A DNA stretch of 64,000 bases from Muscardinus avellanarius (taxonomy: Eukaryota; Chordata; Mammalia; Rodentia; Gliridae): the NCBI GenBank assembly GCA_963383645.1, contig OY726559.1, forward strand, positions 126,133,721 to 126,197,720. The letters are read 5' to 3'. A program made the translations under genes and the position numbers. Below the pieces are notes generated by a model. The model did no database searches, was not told the DNA's origin, and saw only the letters and a program-made list of their open reading frames with translations. Of this stretch, positions 1 through 11,243 are shown one piece after another. The first letter of the stretch is position 1, and every line of letters starts with the position of its first letter.

Positions 1-118
1 GTAGAGTGCCCCTGGGTTCAATCCCTAATACTAAAATAATAATAATAATCATCATCATAATAATAATCATAATAATAATAAAAATAAAAAAAGAAAAAAG
101 AAAAAAGAGGAAAAAAAA
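1..118 (+). repeat. ID-type SINE 3' end with AAT-rich tail (cut by window edge)
   Basis: The first 30 bases are the B-box half of an ID element (gtagagtgcccctgggttc). An AAT/CAT-type microsatellite tail and an A/G-rich run follow to about 118. Confidence 0.8.
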
Positions 119-394
119 AAGACATGTCCACAACAATGTGGAAAAATCATGATGCCAGGCCGGAGCTCAGTTCTTCCCAATCCATAATTCCCATCCATAA
201 TTTGGCCAGATGTGTTAACATCTGTGTGCCAACAATAAGACTCCATCACATTCCAATTAAACTTACTGGAAATACTTTTTCATAAACCTTATAACAGGGA
301 CAGCATAGAAGGCTGGATGTTTCTCTTTTAAAAAAATAAAAGCATAGCCAAAGAGATAGCTCATTGGTTCAATCAACTCTGGGATTGGAAGCAA

Positions 395-430
395 AACAAC
401 AAACAAACAAACAAACAAACAAAAACAAAC
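395..430. repeat. (AAAC)n microsatellite
   Basis: Runs of CAAA/AAAC units, possibly the tail of a decayed SINE whose body (about 345-394) is too diverged for me to assign. Confidence 0.75.
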
Positions 431-643
431 GCCTTCCAAATACCTTTCTCCAGCCTTCTGATATTTCGAAAGGAGTAAAAGTTTAACTTCCTTAATTATA
501 ATTTTAAACCAAAATATTTATTCTGTCCTGTCATTTTCCATCACTGAAAATTCCAAGGAGCTGAATTTTTAGACACGGTGGATGTAAAAAATAGAAATCA
601 CAAAGATACAATAATAGAAACAACAACAACTTAAAAGGCTTAC

Positions 644-729
644 CTTGCAGCCTTCACATGTAATGACACCGTAATGGATTCCTGATGATTTGTCTCCACA
701 GATCTTGCATGGAATAATTTCAATTTGAG
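644..729 (-). CDS. RORA: RORA shared exon encoding the first zinc finger of the DNA-binding domain
   Basis: This 86-nt exon is shared by RORA isoforms and encodes the beginning of the nuclear-receptor DNA-binding domain. On the minus strand an acceptor (TTGCAG, AG at 731-730) precedes it and a donor (AAG/GTAAG, GT at 643-642) follows it. The translation begins with the split alanine and QIEIIPC, then [14 protein letters not shown], and ends with the P-box start CEGCK. All four zinc-binding cysteines of finger 1 are present, as two CxxC pairs. The exon breaks after the P-box lysine, the usual place in ROR genes. QIEIIPC fits RORA, whereas RORB has QIEVIPC. It starts in phase 1, matching the exon at 59413-59443; the merged frame is 39 codons. 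The rest of the protein (second finger, hinge, ligand-binding domain) lies outside the window, at lower coordinates. Confidence 0.96.
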
Positions 730-1924
730 CTGCAACAGAAGCACACAACCAGTTAATTACATTTTCTTTTAAACACCTTATAAAAGCGTTCCCTGATCAG
801 CATTTGTATAGTGAAAACTAATAACCTGCTAAACATTATACTGCATTAACTATTCATTGCTGAACTGTGAGGGTCCCCCTAGAGCCCTGGACTAAATTAT
901 GGCTGCTCGTTATATAATAGCTTTCGGGTTATTAAAATGGGTCATTTGAGAAGGTGTTTAAGAACCCACAAGAAGGCTGGAATCAGCATTTCAAAGCCTC
1001 CAAGAACTGGGGAGTTCGCAGTTTAGGCCTCAGAGCAAAGCAGAGACTAAAATGTTTCCTCCGATCTCATTTTCCATCATTATTTTTAAAAGGTCATAAA
1101 TCTGTCTTGGCTGAGCACTGTAGCTCGACTGATGGAGAAAAATATACTCCAAAAAGTCAGGTCTCATTAGGAAAATGATTCAATTCAAAATATTAATAAG
1201 TTACATATGATGGTAAGTTAAGAATTCCTTACTCATCTTTTTAAAGAAAAATTAATGTAGGTGCCATGTGTTAAGAATTAGTTCATTTGTGTACAAAAAG
1301 TCTAAACCATAAAGTTAATATCCTATCTGAATATATCCCAATATCCTATTCAGCATTGATAACGGTGACTCTTGACAAATAGGTTATGTTGCTTCTGAGT
1401 TTTTTATGTTGGAAATTGATTTCCTGGTACAGTGTACAAATGTTTCTATACAAATGATTATTCAAAGATGCCTCATGCTAGAAAACTAACCAGGTAATGA
1501 ACAGATATCACATGAAAGGTCTCAAACATAACACAATACATTTTTAAGCAAACACATATCTTGAGTGGAGTTAGATAGAGCATGATTAAGAACTTATAAA
1601 GTAACTAAAAGACTAGACTAGGTAAGCCAAAGAGTGTGCTTAGATCACCTATTATATAGAATTTACATGTAAATTAAAGATCAAAACTGAGCTGTACAGA
1701 CATCACGGTAATGGTTACCGGTTTACCCGGAATGCTCCATCAAGCCAAATTTATTTTCCATAGTTTTCGGTACTAGATAATATGTCAGATTATCTACTAA
1801 GCTGCACACACAAACACAATTACAAGTGTCCAGTCAAAGTCAGTTTCGTTTCTATACAGCTTCTCTTGCTCCACGCCTTACAAAGCAATGACTCTGTCCA
1901 GAGAGTACGCCATACGGTGTAAGG

Positions 1925-1925
<1 letters not shown>

Positions 1926-1963
<38 letters not shown>

Positions 1964-1974
1964 ACACACACACA
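1926..1974. repeat. (CA)n microsatellite
   Basis: A CA dinucleotide run with a single interrupting T. Confidence 0.95.
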
Positions 1975-2107
1975 GCCCTCTTCTACTGCCACCTCATTGC
2001 CTGGGACAATTTACACAGCTGGTTACTTTGGATGTGATGCGATGTTGAATTTGATACTCAGAATGCACACGAAGCTACCAGACTTCGCCTCAGTATTCCT
2101 TGGGGGA

Positions 2108-2185
2108 AACCAAGGAATATCTACTTAGTCCTTTACGAGAATATGAAGGTGCTGGCCAGGCCAGAGGAGGAGTGCTGAGGAAAGT
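2108..2185 (+). repeat. Copy 1 of a local direct repeat of unknown family
   Basis: About 78 bp is similar, roughly 80% by eye, to 3029-3105 in the same orientation, sharing blocks such as gaatatgaagg and ggagtgctgaggaaa. The family is not recognised. It could be two copies of one old transposon or a local duplication. Confidence 0.6.
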
Positions 2186-3028
2186 CCTGCTCACTCCCTT
2201 CCATGGAGACTAGTGGAAGCACATGTGGATTTCAGGAAGGTTAAGCTATCCTAGCAGTGTCCTCATCCTATCAATCGCTTTTTTTTTAACACTGGCATCC
2301 GAGTTTTGCTTGTTCGGATTTAGAGATTTCCCAAAATCTCACATCCAGTGTATCATCCATACTCTGGAGGTTTCTAATACCCTAATAATTTTACTCATAT
2401 TTATATTCTGAGTTATCCAATTTAATAAGTTAAAGGTTGCATTGAACAAAAACTGCTATGTCCACGTCTGCTTCCCCATGTAAGTGCCTCATTTGATTTT
2501 GAAAAGAATTCTTTAAGAAATAGGAAATATAGTGATGCTTCATATTTAATGAACCTTTCTCATATTTTTAATATAATCAAAATAAAGGTTTGTGCCAAGG
2601 ACTGTCTGCAGCCCTAGAGCGTTACGCCCAACATCTTTCAGACTCAGTAAAGCCAAGTAAGGTAGTAAGGACTGAAAGATGATATCAGCTGAGAGTTATT
2701 GCTTGGATTTTCCCACCTGAATTAAGAAGCCTATAATGAGAACTAGCCTCCTCCACCCTGGCCCGTAAGAAATAGAATAATTAGGCAACACAAAGTACCT
2801 GGACCACCCTATTAAACAGAATTTATACGTGAAATAAAGAAGACCGGTGCAGAGCTGCTTCTGTTTCGCCTCAAGCCATAGACACAGAAATTAGAGATAA
2901 GCAGAACTCTTTAGGCCCTACAGTTTAAATCAGCATCATTACTACCCGAGGTGATGCGAGCAACCCTAGCCTTTAGCTTGGCCCTTTCAAGAACAAGCTT
3001 CTTTCCATGTTAATAACAATAACGGGGA

Positions 3029-3105
3029 CACCAAGCATATCTACTAGTTCTTTACAAGAATATGAAGGCCCTGGGCAGGCCAGATGAGGAGTGCTGAGGA
3101 AAAGT
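3029..3105 (+). repeat. Copy 2 of the local direct repeat
   Basis: Partner of 2108-2185. Weaker resemblance may extend upstream: the stretches around 1650-1700 and 2800-2850 both contain a pattern of the type tagaatttacatg...aaataaag. Confidence 0.6.
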
Positions 3106-4740
3106 GTAACTGGATCAAACTGAAAGTGATATGTTGCTGTTTACTACATCTGGTCTCTCACAGATTGCCAATCAGGAGTGAAATGATGATGTTTAAGGCA
3201 GCAACCAATACTCCTATATTAGTGGCTCTGGTACTGCTGCGGATTATAGATAGGGAAGTTGCAATGGTGGTCTGCTCATGATGATGTGGCCTGGGGGTAC
3301 CCTCCTGGCCCCAGCACTGCCACCTGGAATGGCTCACAGTCTGGCTGCAGGAAGGGAGGGGACAGTTTGTCGGACAGCCCCAGAGTCTGATGCCAGTGTT
3401 GGGCTGAGGCAGGCTCCTATACTCTTAGTCTTCAGCCTTGCTGTGTTCCCAGGGTCTTTGAGATCGCCAGATACCCACACTTAGGCAGATTCCACAAGAT
3501 GTAAGGAGGCCTCGAAGCTTAGAATGCATGCACGCACTGCAGACTGATTTGTGTGTTTAAGAGGAGGGACATTTTCTTGGACATTTGTCCCCACTGTGTC
3601 TGTGCTTCTTCCAATGTTGGCTAAAGAATCAGAACTGAAACACGCCTCCCTAGGAATCTCATGGAAAAAGGATGGGAAGGTTTCTAAAGCTCAAGGTTCA
3701 GTTATTCTGGCTGGTCAGATCAAACTGATGTACTAGCATAGCCCTTGTGTGGCTCTTATCTCAGAAGACAATTTAGGTTGGAAAAGAGCTTTAGGAAATA
3801 ACTAAAATCTACCTGCTCCCAAGCAAACCCTCTGCAGGTGATCTGATCACATGTGTTGATGTTCCTGGAAAGAAAACACGTGCAGATTGGAGCAGGACAC
3901 TTACCTCTCCCTTTAGTATGCAATGCATTAAAGCCCTCCCCATCTTCTTATTTACTCAATACAGAATCAATGTATAGAATTATGAAATTTTTTTTCAAAA
4001 GGCAGTTTAGTTCCATAAATTTGAGTTTCCAATCCAATAAGAAGGGAAAAGAAAAAAATTCTTTCACTTTCCATCCCTCCAGCTTTTCCACTTTCAACCA
4101 GGCAGTGTTGTGCCTTTCAAAATAATGTTCCTTCAACACAAATTAGAAATTTAGCCCCCCCCCTCCATATCTACACACACACAGTGTACACATGAATCCA
4201 TCCTCGGCATTTCAAGGGATCAGAAGTGGTGTCAGACACCACTGTTAACCTCCACACAAGTGTACTGATTAAGTTAGTGCACATAATTCTATTCAGTAAA
4301 GAGTTTTACTGTGTAGTGAAATATCTGCAGGAAGATTCATCCATATCATCATGAACTGGCTTCACAATGAACAATCTTGCTATGAAAAATTCTAATTTGC
4401 CCACATTTGCAGCTCTATTGTCTAAATAATTTGCTCTTTAACATACCCTAAGTATTTCAAGCAGGCTCTCCACACCTGCAAAGGCAAATTTCTGGAGCTG
4501 ACAATAGTGGCACCTGGAACCTTGGAATGCAAGCATGCTAATTAGCATCATGGTCCTGGGCTGGGCGGCCATTTAGCATTTATTGATATAAAAAGTTTCT
4601 TTTTTTTATTTTTAACATAAAAGGGTAAGGACATGAGCACTGATTTTCTTAATATCTCATTTATTCCTCAGGCCTATCTTGGGAGATGGTTCAAAGAAGC
4701 ACAACACCCATTTCTTCAAAAATTAAAAGTTGTAAAAGAA

Positions 4741-4965
4741 GCCAGGCATGGAGCCACATACTTGTAATCCCAGTACTTGGGAGGCTGAGTCAGGAGGATC
4801 ACGGTTCGCAGAGAGCCTCAGCTACTTAGTGAGGCCCTCTGCAACTTAGTGAGACCTTGCTTCAAAATAAAGAATAGAAAATAGGGCTGAGGGTATAGCT
4901 TAGAGGTAGAATGCCCCTGGGTTCCATCCTTAGTAACACACACACACAGACACACACACACACAC
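4741..4965 (+). mobile_element. B1-dID SINE with (CA)n tail
   Basis: A 7SL-derived B1 unit (gccaggcatgg...cttgtaatcccag) with the internal tandem duplication, an A-rich linker, an ID unit (gggctgagggtatagctta) and a CA tail. An 8-bp target duplication, GTAAAAGA, lies at 4732-4739 and 4966-4973. The downstream flank is overlapped by the LINE-1 target duplication. Confidence 0.9.
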
Positions 4966-4982
4966 GTAAAAGAGAAGCACCC

Positions 4983-6501
4983 TGACTTTAAACTATACTA
5001 CAAAGCCATTATAATAAAAACAGCATGGTACTGGCACAAAAACAGATACATAGAGCAATGGAGTAGAATAGAAGACCCAGAAACAAGTCCACACACTTTC
5101 AGCCAATTGATTTTTGACAAAGGGGCCCAAAACACACACTGGAAAAAAGATAGCCTCTTCAACAAATGGTGTTGGCAAAACTGGTTAACCCTATGCAGAA
5201 AACTGGAAATTAATCCCACTTTCTCACCCTGCACAAGAGTCAATTCAAGCTGGATCAAAGACTCAAACCAGAGACCTTGAAGCTCCTTGAAGAGGGCATA
5301 GGTCCAACACTGCAACACATAGACACAGATAAAAACTTTCTCAACAAGACCCCAAAGGCACAACAAATTAAAAGGCGAATCAGTACGTGGGATTGCATGA
5401 AACTGAAGAGCTTCTGTTCAGCAAAGGAAACTGTCAAGAACCTCAATCGAGAGCCAACAGAATGGGAGAAGATTTTTGCCACCTACACTACCGATAGAGG
5501 TCTGATATCTAGAATATACAGAGAACTCAAGAAACTCAACACTAAGAAAACAAAGCATCCAATCAAAAAATGGACAAGTGAACTAAATAGAAATTCATGA
5601 AAGAAGAAATTCAAATGGCCAATAAATGCATAAAAAAATGCTCAACATCATTGACAATCAGAGAGACGCAAATCAAAACTACTCTGAGATTTCACCTAAC
5701 TCCAACTAGAATGGCAATCATTCAAAACACAAACAACAAATGCTGGTGAGATGTAGAGAAGTGAGAACTCTAAAACATTGTTGGTTGGATTGCAAATTAG
5801 TGCAACCACTTTGGAAAACAGTATGGAGAATCCTCAGAATAATGGGAACAAATCTACCATTTGATCCAGCAATACCACTTCTGGGTATCTACCCAAAAGA
5901 AAGTAAACCAAACTACCCAACTAATGCATGTGTATCTATGTTCATAGCTGCACAATTCACCATAGCCAAACTGTGGAACCAGCCAAGATGTCCATCAACA
6001 GATGAATGGCTTACAAAACTGTGGGATATGTACAAAATGAAATTTACTCAGCCATTAAAAAAAAAAACTCAATTACATCATTTTCAGGGAAATGGATGGA
6101 ACTGGAGGACTTTATTCTAAGAGAGATTAGTCAGTCACAAAAAATAAGAAATCGGATGATTTCCCTAATATGTGAAAGCTAAGGAGAAATGGGTCATAGG
6201 AGGAACTCTAGATGAAAAAGGAGATCCTATAGGGGAGCAAACAAGACAACGTAAATGAGGGGATGGGAGGGGGGAAGAAGGAAATTCTCTAAAACACAAA
6301 AGTGCTTAAACATATCGAAGTCAACCACTAAGCCAAGCAAGGGAAGGAGGGATGCGGAGGGAATGGGGTGGGAATTGTGTAGGGGCTAAATAGGTGATGT
6401 GTACATGTATGTCTACATAAGTTTTTTACCCCAATATGATGTATGAATATAATGCACCAATAAAAAATTTTTAAAAAGAAATTTAAAAAATAAAAAAATA
6501 A
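4983..6501 (+). mobile_element. LINE-1, 5'-truncated, with 15-bp target-site duplication
   Basis: This 1.5-kb LINE-1 copy contains only the C-terminal part of ORF2 (the endonuclease and reverse transcriptase domains are missing), a short 3'UTR, an AATAAA signal near 6459 and an A-rich tail. ORF2-like sequence runs from 4993 to about 6120 in at least three frames: 4993-5279, 5277-5600 and 5740-6120. The last segment carries the Cys-rich motif [14 protein letters not shown] and [14 protein letters not shown] typical of the ORF2 C-terminus. The duplication AAAAGAGAAGCACCC is perfect at 4968-4982 and 6502-6516, which indicates a relatively recent insertion next to the SINE at 4741-4965. Frameshifts and truncation make it inactive. 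Confidence 0.95.
4993..6120 (+). pseudogene. LINE-1 ORF2 C-terminal remnant, frameshifted
   Basis: The first segment reads in frame from 4993 ([17 protein letters not shown]) to a TGA at 5277-5279. A one-base shift near 5265 then continues the homology in another frame (LKLLEEGIG...IFATYTTDRGLISRIY) to a stop near 5600. After further shifts the homology resumes at about 5740 and runs to 6120. The normal ORF2 protein is about 1,270 residues; only roughly the last 370 are represented. Confidence 0.9.
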
Positions 6502-6589
6502 AAAAGAGAAGCACCCATTGCTTCTTTCTGTAGGTAAGTAGTGTTCTTTTGATAATAATCTAATGAATTTATAATCACCAATGATAGAC

Positions 6590-6812
6590 CTAACATATAT
6601 TTGTATTTAGAATGTGTCAGATATTATCTTACTCCTCCAACAGGCCTGTGAGCTAGGCATTGCTTTTACTATCATCATCGTCGTCATCTTTATTATTATC
6701 ACCTATATTTTTTAAATGAGAAAACTCAAGCTCAAAGAGGCTGACTAGCCTGTCACAGTCCAACAGCTCGGATGTGGTAAAGCTGAGATTTGGCTTCATT
6801 GTCTCTTTTCAC
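6590..6812 (-). repeat. MIR fragment
   Basis: On the plus strand the text is the complement of the MIR core: aaatgagaaaactcaagctc, aaagaggctgac and the following cacagtccaacagc. Confidence 0.7.
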
Positions 6813-7127
6813 TTAACTCAGAAGTTTAAAAGTTCTTTAGAAGTTCCTTACCACAGTGCCCTGCTAGCTAAGCTGTTCCACTGACAAAGATCATATTGCT
6901 CTTGGTACACAATCTTTATTTGAGGATCAAAAGACACTCATTTAGTTAAACTTACAACATTATTCAGGACCTGATGTCAAGATCCTGAATTTTGGGGATT
7001 TATCTGTTTCTTTGATAACTGAAAGTAACCAATAACATTTTGGGCCTTCCCAGTTTTGAAAACTTCTGGATAGAATGTTTGACCTTTAAGTGATTGATAG
7101 GAAAGCTTAACACTTCATGGGACTGCA

Positions 7128-7312
7128 CAATTTACTCTGCCCCTCTAAGCCTCAGTTTTATACAAGAAGATTCACTGATGCATTTTTACATGACAGCATC
7201 TCAAGGATGTTTATGATCACTCTACATAAGTATTCGCTCATGTGTGTACCACACAGTCCTTAGAAACAGTTGGCATTCAGCAAATAGCAGTTATTATTAT
7301 TGTTGTTGTTGA
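7128..7312 (+). repeat. MIR fragment
   Basis: Diverged MIR signature (gcccctctaagcctcagttt) followed by the 3' part (ggcattcagcaaatagcagttattatt). Confidence 0.55.
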
Positions 7313-8939
7313 TAAGAAATCCTGTCTTATAGCAAAATGAAATTCTTTTCTCCAGACTTTAAGCTCTTTCCGAAGTGAGGATAGAGAAAGCCGCTTATCC
7401 TCCAAATACCGTGGCGGGCAGTCCACACCAGCTACCGCAGCCACTCGCACCACACTGGCACTTAACTGTTTGGCAACACAGTGTTTGCTGAAATCAGCCG
7501 TGGATATGTCACAAGGAATTTGTCACTAATAATAGTAAAAGAAAATAAGTTTTTTATTGGTTCATATAAAAATAAACCAACACACTGTATGGACCCAAGA
7601 TGACTCCAGTAATGATTTTCTCCTCTAGCTTATCTGCACATCACAGACTTTCTTGAATTGGACTGAATGGGGAGGGGTTACTGCTGGTTTGCCAAGAAAT
7701 GGCCGGTAGCCAAACCCTGGGCACACTGTGAGTCTGTCACCTAATGAGTGTCAACCAATTTTGTGTGTCTTGCAAAAGCCTTCTAGAACTAGGGCTTGGA
7801 AAAAATAAACTATATTTTACACATATATGTTGGTGTTAGTTTTTCCTGGAGGGCTGCGAATATGGGAGACTTTTCACTTGCTCTATTACATATTTCTCTA
7901 GTGTTGATTTTTTTTTTTACAACTGGCATTGTATTACTTTTGTAAGCAGAAAAACCAATAAAGATTAAAAAGAAAAAACCCAAAGGCATTTTATTTTATT
8001 TTCAGTAAAGTGGCTTGAGTCCTTTATGGATTAGTCACTTTATTTTATCCCCAGTTTAGAACTGCTGGGGTATTAAAGGCTTCTGCAGCTGCCTGCATGG
8101 CATCCTGGCCTGCATGTCAAGGCTGCTGAACTGCGGCTGCTTTGCCTTGCACCCAGGAGAGACGTTGGGAGCTCCTGCCTAGTTTTGTGGCCCCTCTGCT
8201 TTAGGGTTTCCAAAGATGGTTGTGCAGGTTGAGACCTAGGCCAAGGAGCACAAGTACTCTGAGTGGGCAAAGGTGGTACTGAAATGGCCTTGGCTGTGAA
8301 ATTTGCAGAGAATGGCTGAATGGCCTGGAGTCAGAAGGCTTCTTCTGATTTGTCTGCTCAGATGGGCTTCTTTTTTGCAAACCATTGTTCCAGAGGTGGT
8401 ACCCTCCCTTCTGAAGGTATTGCGCGTTAGTGGGTGAGAGGTCTCTCCATGTCCTCACTGCTACTGTGGTAGGCTTGACCCACCACGAGGGTCGCAGAAC
8501 AGTGTCATTTTAAGTGATTCAAACATACGTGTACACTATTCCCGTGGTCCAAGGGGGCAGACCATCCTCCTGGACCTGAGCTTGGAATACTGCATTTTCA
8601 TGCTCCTGGGCCAGGCATGTTCTAAGGTCCAGCTGCATACGATACAAACTATAGTGGACTTGTTTTGCCATTTTGTGTGCTAAGTGGACACTAAATATAA
8701 TATATTGCCAGCTCCACCACCCCCCAGCATTGTCTTTTCTTCCCTTGATTTTGGATTCTTTCACGACAATATTTCATCTCCGTTGCATGTCACCCAAACA
8801 ATTCAATTCTAACAAGGAAAGCCCTACCCCTTTGGTAAGTAGTCTCATAGCCATTCCTGGCAACAATAATGCCTGCTACTTTGAACGTTCTGACCTCATT
8901 AGATTGTTTTGATTTTCGTGCTCACGGCAGGACTGCGAA
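7313..8939. other. Unassigned intron sequence
   Basis: Unique-looking sequence with moderate GC at about 8050-8650. Frames on the minus strand up to 85 codons have no recognisable domain. I see no gene and no repeat that I can name. Confidence 0.5.
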
Positions 8940-9040
8940 AGGCTGATAGGGATCATTATCACCATTTGACAGATGTGAACACTGAGTCTCAGGAGGGTTA
9001 AATGGCTTCTGTGTCTAGATTTCCCAGGGTTTAATTGTAG
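8940..9040 (-). repeat. MIR fragment
   Basis: Complement of the MIR core, with catttgacagatgtgaacac followed by tgagtctcaggagggttaaa. Confidence 0.6.
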
Positions 9041-9184
9041 AAGCAGACACAGAAAAAAAAAGAGACTTGGTGACTCTTTCCTGTTCTGGATTATGTGATC
9101 CCTCACCAGCGATGTGGAGCTTTCTGGAGGAGGTGACACCACAGAGAAAGAGCTAGGGATGGTTTAGCTGGGGGTGGGACCTTC

Positions 9185-9350
9185 CTAGTCTCGCTCTGAC
9201 ACCGGGCTTCCCAGATGGCCCCGGGAGTCAGTCAGTTACACCTCCCTCCGTCCACCTATAAAATGGAAATAACTCTTACCTCCCAGGCAGGTGGTGGCAA
9301 ATGAATGCTTTGCAATCTCTTTGAAGATGAAAACCCTATATAAATGGGAA
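9185..9350 (+). repeat. MIR fragment
   Basis: Typical MIR order: cctataaaatggaaataact, then a cctacctca-like stretch, then aaatgaatgctttgcaa. Confidence 0.65.
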
Positions 9351-9635
9351 GCTTTAGGAAGCTTGGTATAACATCCTTGGCAAGAACCAGGACGCCATAC
9401 CCTCACTACCCACAGGAAGGCTTGGCCACCAAGAATGGAAAATTACATAGGGCTATAATCTGAGACCTAGATGTATTTAATATTTTTAAAGATCGCTTAT
9501 TTCCAGCATGGCTTCCAGAGGACGGATGGGTTCAGCTGTTGCTATTTTAGTCTCAACTTGAGAAAAAAATAGCTTTTAGAGGGAGAAGTTACCTCTGCAT
9601 GAAACTGTCATAGGTGAAGTCACTGAACTGAGCTT

Positions 9636-9760
9636 TTTTAAAAAATTTATTGGTGCAGATGTATGCATAATAGTGAGATTTAAAGTGATACAAACTTACA
9701 TGCCTACATTGCTTAGTGATTTCCCTCCATAGTATACCTGCCCCCTTCCTCCTTTCCACA
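9636..9760 (-). repeat. Probable LINE-1 3' end fragment
   Basis: The start, tttttaaaaaatttattggt followed by gcagatgtatgca, resembles the complement of the 3' end of the LINE-1 at 4983-6501. The right boundary is uncertain, and further 3'UTR may extend to about 9900. Confidence 0.45.
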
Positions 9761-10174
9761 TGTTAGTGAGATTGGCAGCGAAACCTTGTATGGAAGCAAC
9801 CTTCTTTGCACTGTTTTTCTTCAGTCCTGCTTTCCCCTCCCCACACCTTCCTCCAATTCTCTTCCGCTCTTTTATTGAGCTTTTGAACCAGGGCTTGTAC
9901 TGTCCTGCTAGGCATCATAGAAAGGACATTTCCACTCGTTAAACACAATAAACATAGATGTTAACCCCTGACATTCCAAGCCTCAATATTAAATTGATAT
10001 GTAACTCAACTGATACTGTTAAATTATAGCATTTATTTTTTAAAAAAGTTCTGTACCTTACTGTGCCCCTTTCTCAAAGTCCTACTTTATCTATTGTTGA
10101 GACTCTTTAAAAACTTTTACATGGTTGTGATTTCTACTGAACACTTAGAAGCTTTTAAAAAAAAAAGAACATCA

Positions 10175-10397
10175 TTTTTCTTTTCTTTTTTTGTTTTTGT
10201 GGTACTGGGGATGGAATCCAGGGGTATTGTACCCTCCAACTACAACCTCGGCCCAATTTTATTATTTTATTTTGAAATAGGGTCTCACTAAATTGCAGAG
10301 GTCCTCACTAAGTTGCTGAGGTTGGCTGTAAACCTGCGATCCTCCTATCTCAGCCTCCCACGTACTGGAGTTACAAACATGTGCCATCATGCCCCTC
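10175..10397 (-). mobile_element. B1-dID SINE
   Basis: From left to right on the plus strand: T-rich tail, inverted ID unit (ggtactggggatggaatcca), T-rich linker, and inverted B1 unit with the internal duplication, ending near gccatcatgccc. Confidence 0.88.
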
Positions 10398-10436
10398 TGA
10401 AAACCCCGTTTTTTATATGTTAGTTGTAAATACCTG

Positions 10437-10439
<3 letters not shown>

Positions 10440-10485
<46 letters not shown>
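10440..10485. repeat. (CA)n microsatellite
   Basis: Uninterrupted CA run of about 46 bp. Confidence 0.97.
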
Positions 10486-10486
<1 letters not shown>

Positions 10487-11060
10487 CACACCATGAAGAT
10501 GAAGCATTTGCAAATTCAAATTAGGCAAAATTGAAAGTCTGAAAAACTTGGACAATCTTCCTTCAGTTTGACATATGAGACTTAGGTACCTAAGAGTTAA
10601 AACAGTAGGCTAGAATGTCCCGAATGAATTCAGAGAAAGCTGAGCTGTATATGCAGGAAATCTCTGAAGAATAAGGAAGCTGAGCCTATCTTTTTATGTG
10701 GCTTTCTGTGAATTTGCAGGTCATTCTGACAATAGGAACCGAATGTTAATCTTTTCTAAAATGTTCCCGTCCCTACTAGGTTAACCTTTCTTGAGAAACC
10801 GACTCGCATTTCCTGATGCATACACATCCTTAATAAAAGCCAAATCCAAATTCCTTTAGACAGGGGAATTCTGTCAAAACAGAGGAATTTTCATATAGAG
10901 GAAGAGCAGATGGCTTTGGGTTTTGGATTTAGTTATCTCTAGAATTCACCTATTACATAGTAGAGTGAAAAATATCTAAATTTAAGGCAAGTGACTCCTT
11001 ATCTCTTTGGTTGATAACTACCTAGTAGTCACCTAAAACTTGAGTAAAATAACTTGACAT

Positions 11061-11243
11061 AGCTGGGCACACACCTACAATCCCAATTCCTCAGGAAGCC
11101 TATGCAGGAGGATTATAAGGTTGAGGCCAGCTTGGGAAATTCAGTGAGACCCTGTTTCAAAATAAAATAAAATGGCTGAGGATATAGTTTAGTGGCGGAG
11201 CACCCCTGGATTCAATCCTCAGAATCCTCCTCTACCACCACAC
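11061..11243 (+). mobile_element. B1-dID SINE, older copy
   Basis: Diverged B1 unit (agctgggcacacacctacaa) without the internal duplication, then ID unit (ggctgaggatatagtttagt). Confidence 0.85.

Larger units (their letters stand above)
1..643 (-). other. RORA: RORA intron following the first zinc-finger exon (partial)
   Basis: This is the start of the intron downstream of the exon at 644-729. It contains an ID-type SINE tail at 1-118, an AAAC microsatellite at about 395-430 and otherwise unassigned AT-rich sequence. No exon signal was seen. Confidence 0.85.
730..4731. other. Intron sequence next to the zinc-finger exon, mostly unassigned
   Basis: AT-rich sequence with a CA microsatellite (1926-1974) and a pair of related segments (2108-2185 and 3029-3105). 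No exon, RNA gene or recognisable young transposon was seen in the rest. A short palindrome-rich patch lies at 1707-1730. Confidence 0.6.

Noticed and set aside
644..729. Assignment of the zinc-finger exon to RORB
   Set aside because: The exon reads QIEIIPC (RORA), not QIEVIPC, and the upstream exon at 59413-59443 encodes the RORA4-specific start.
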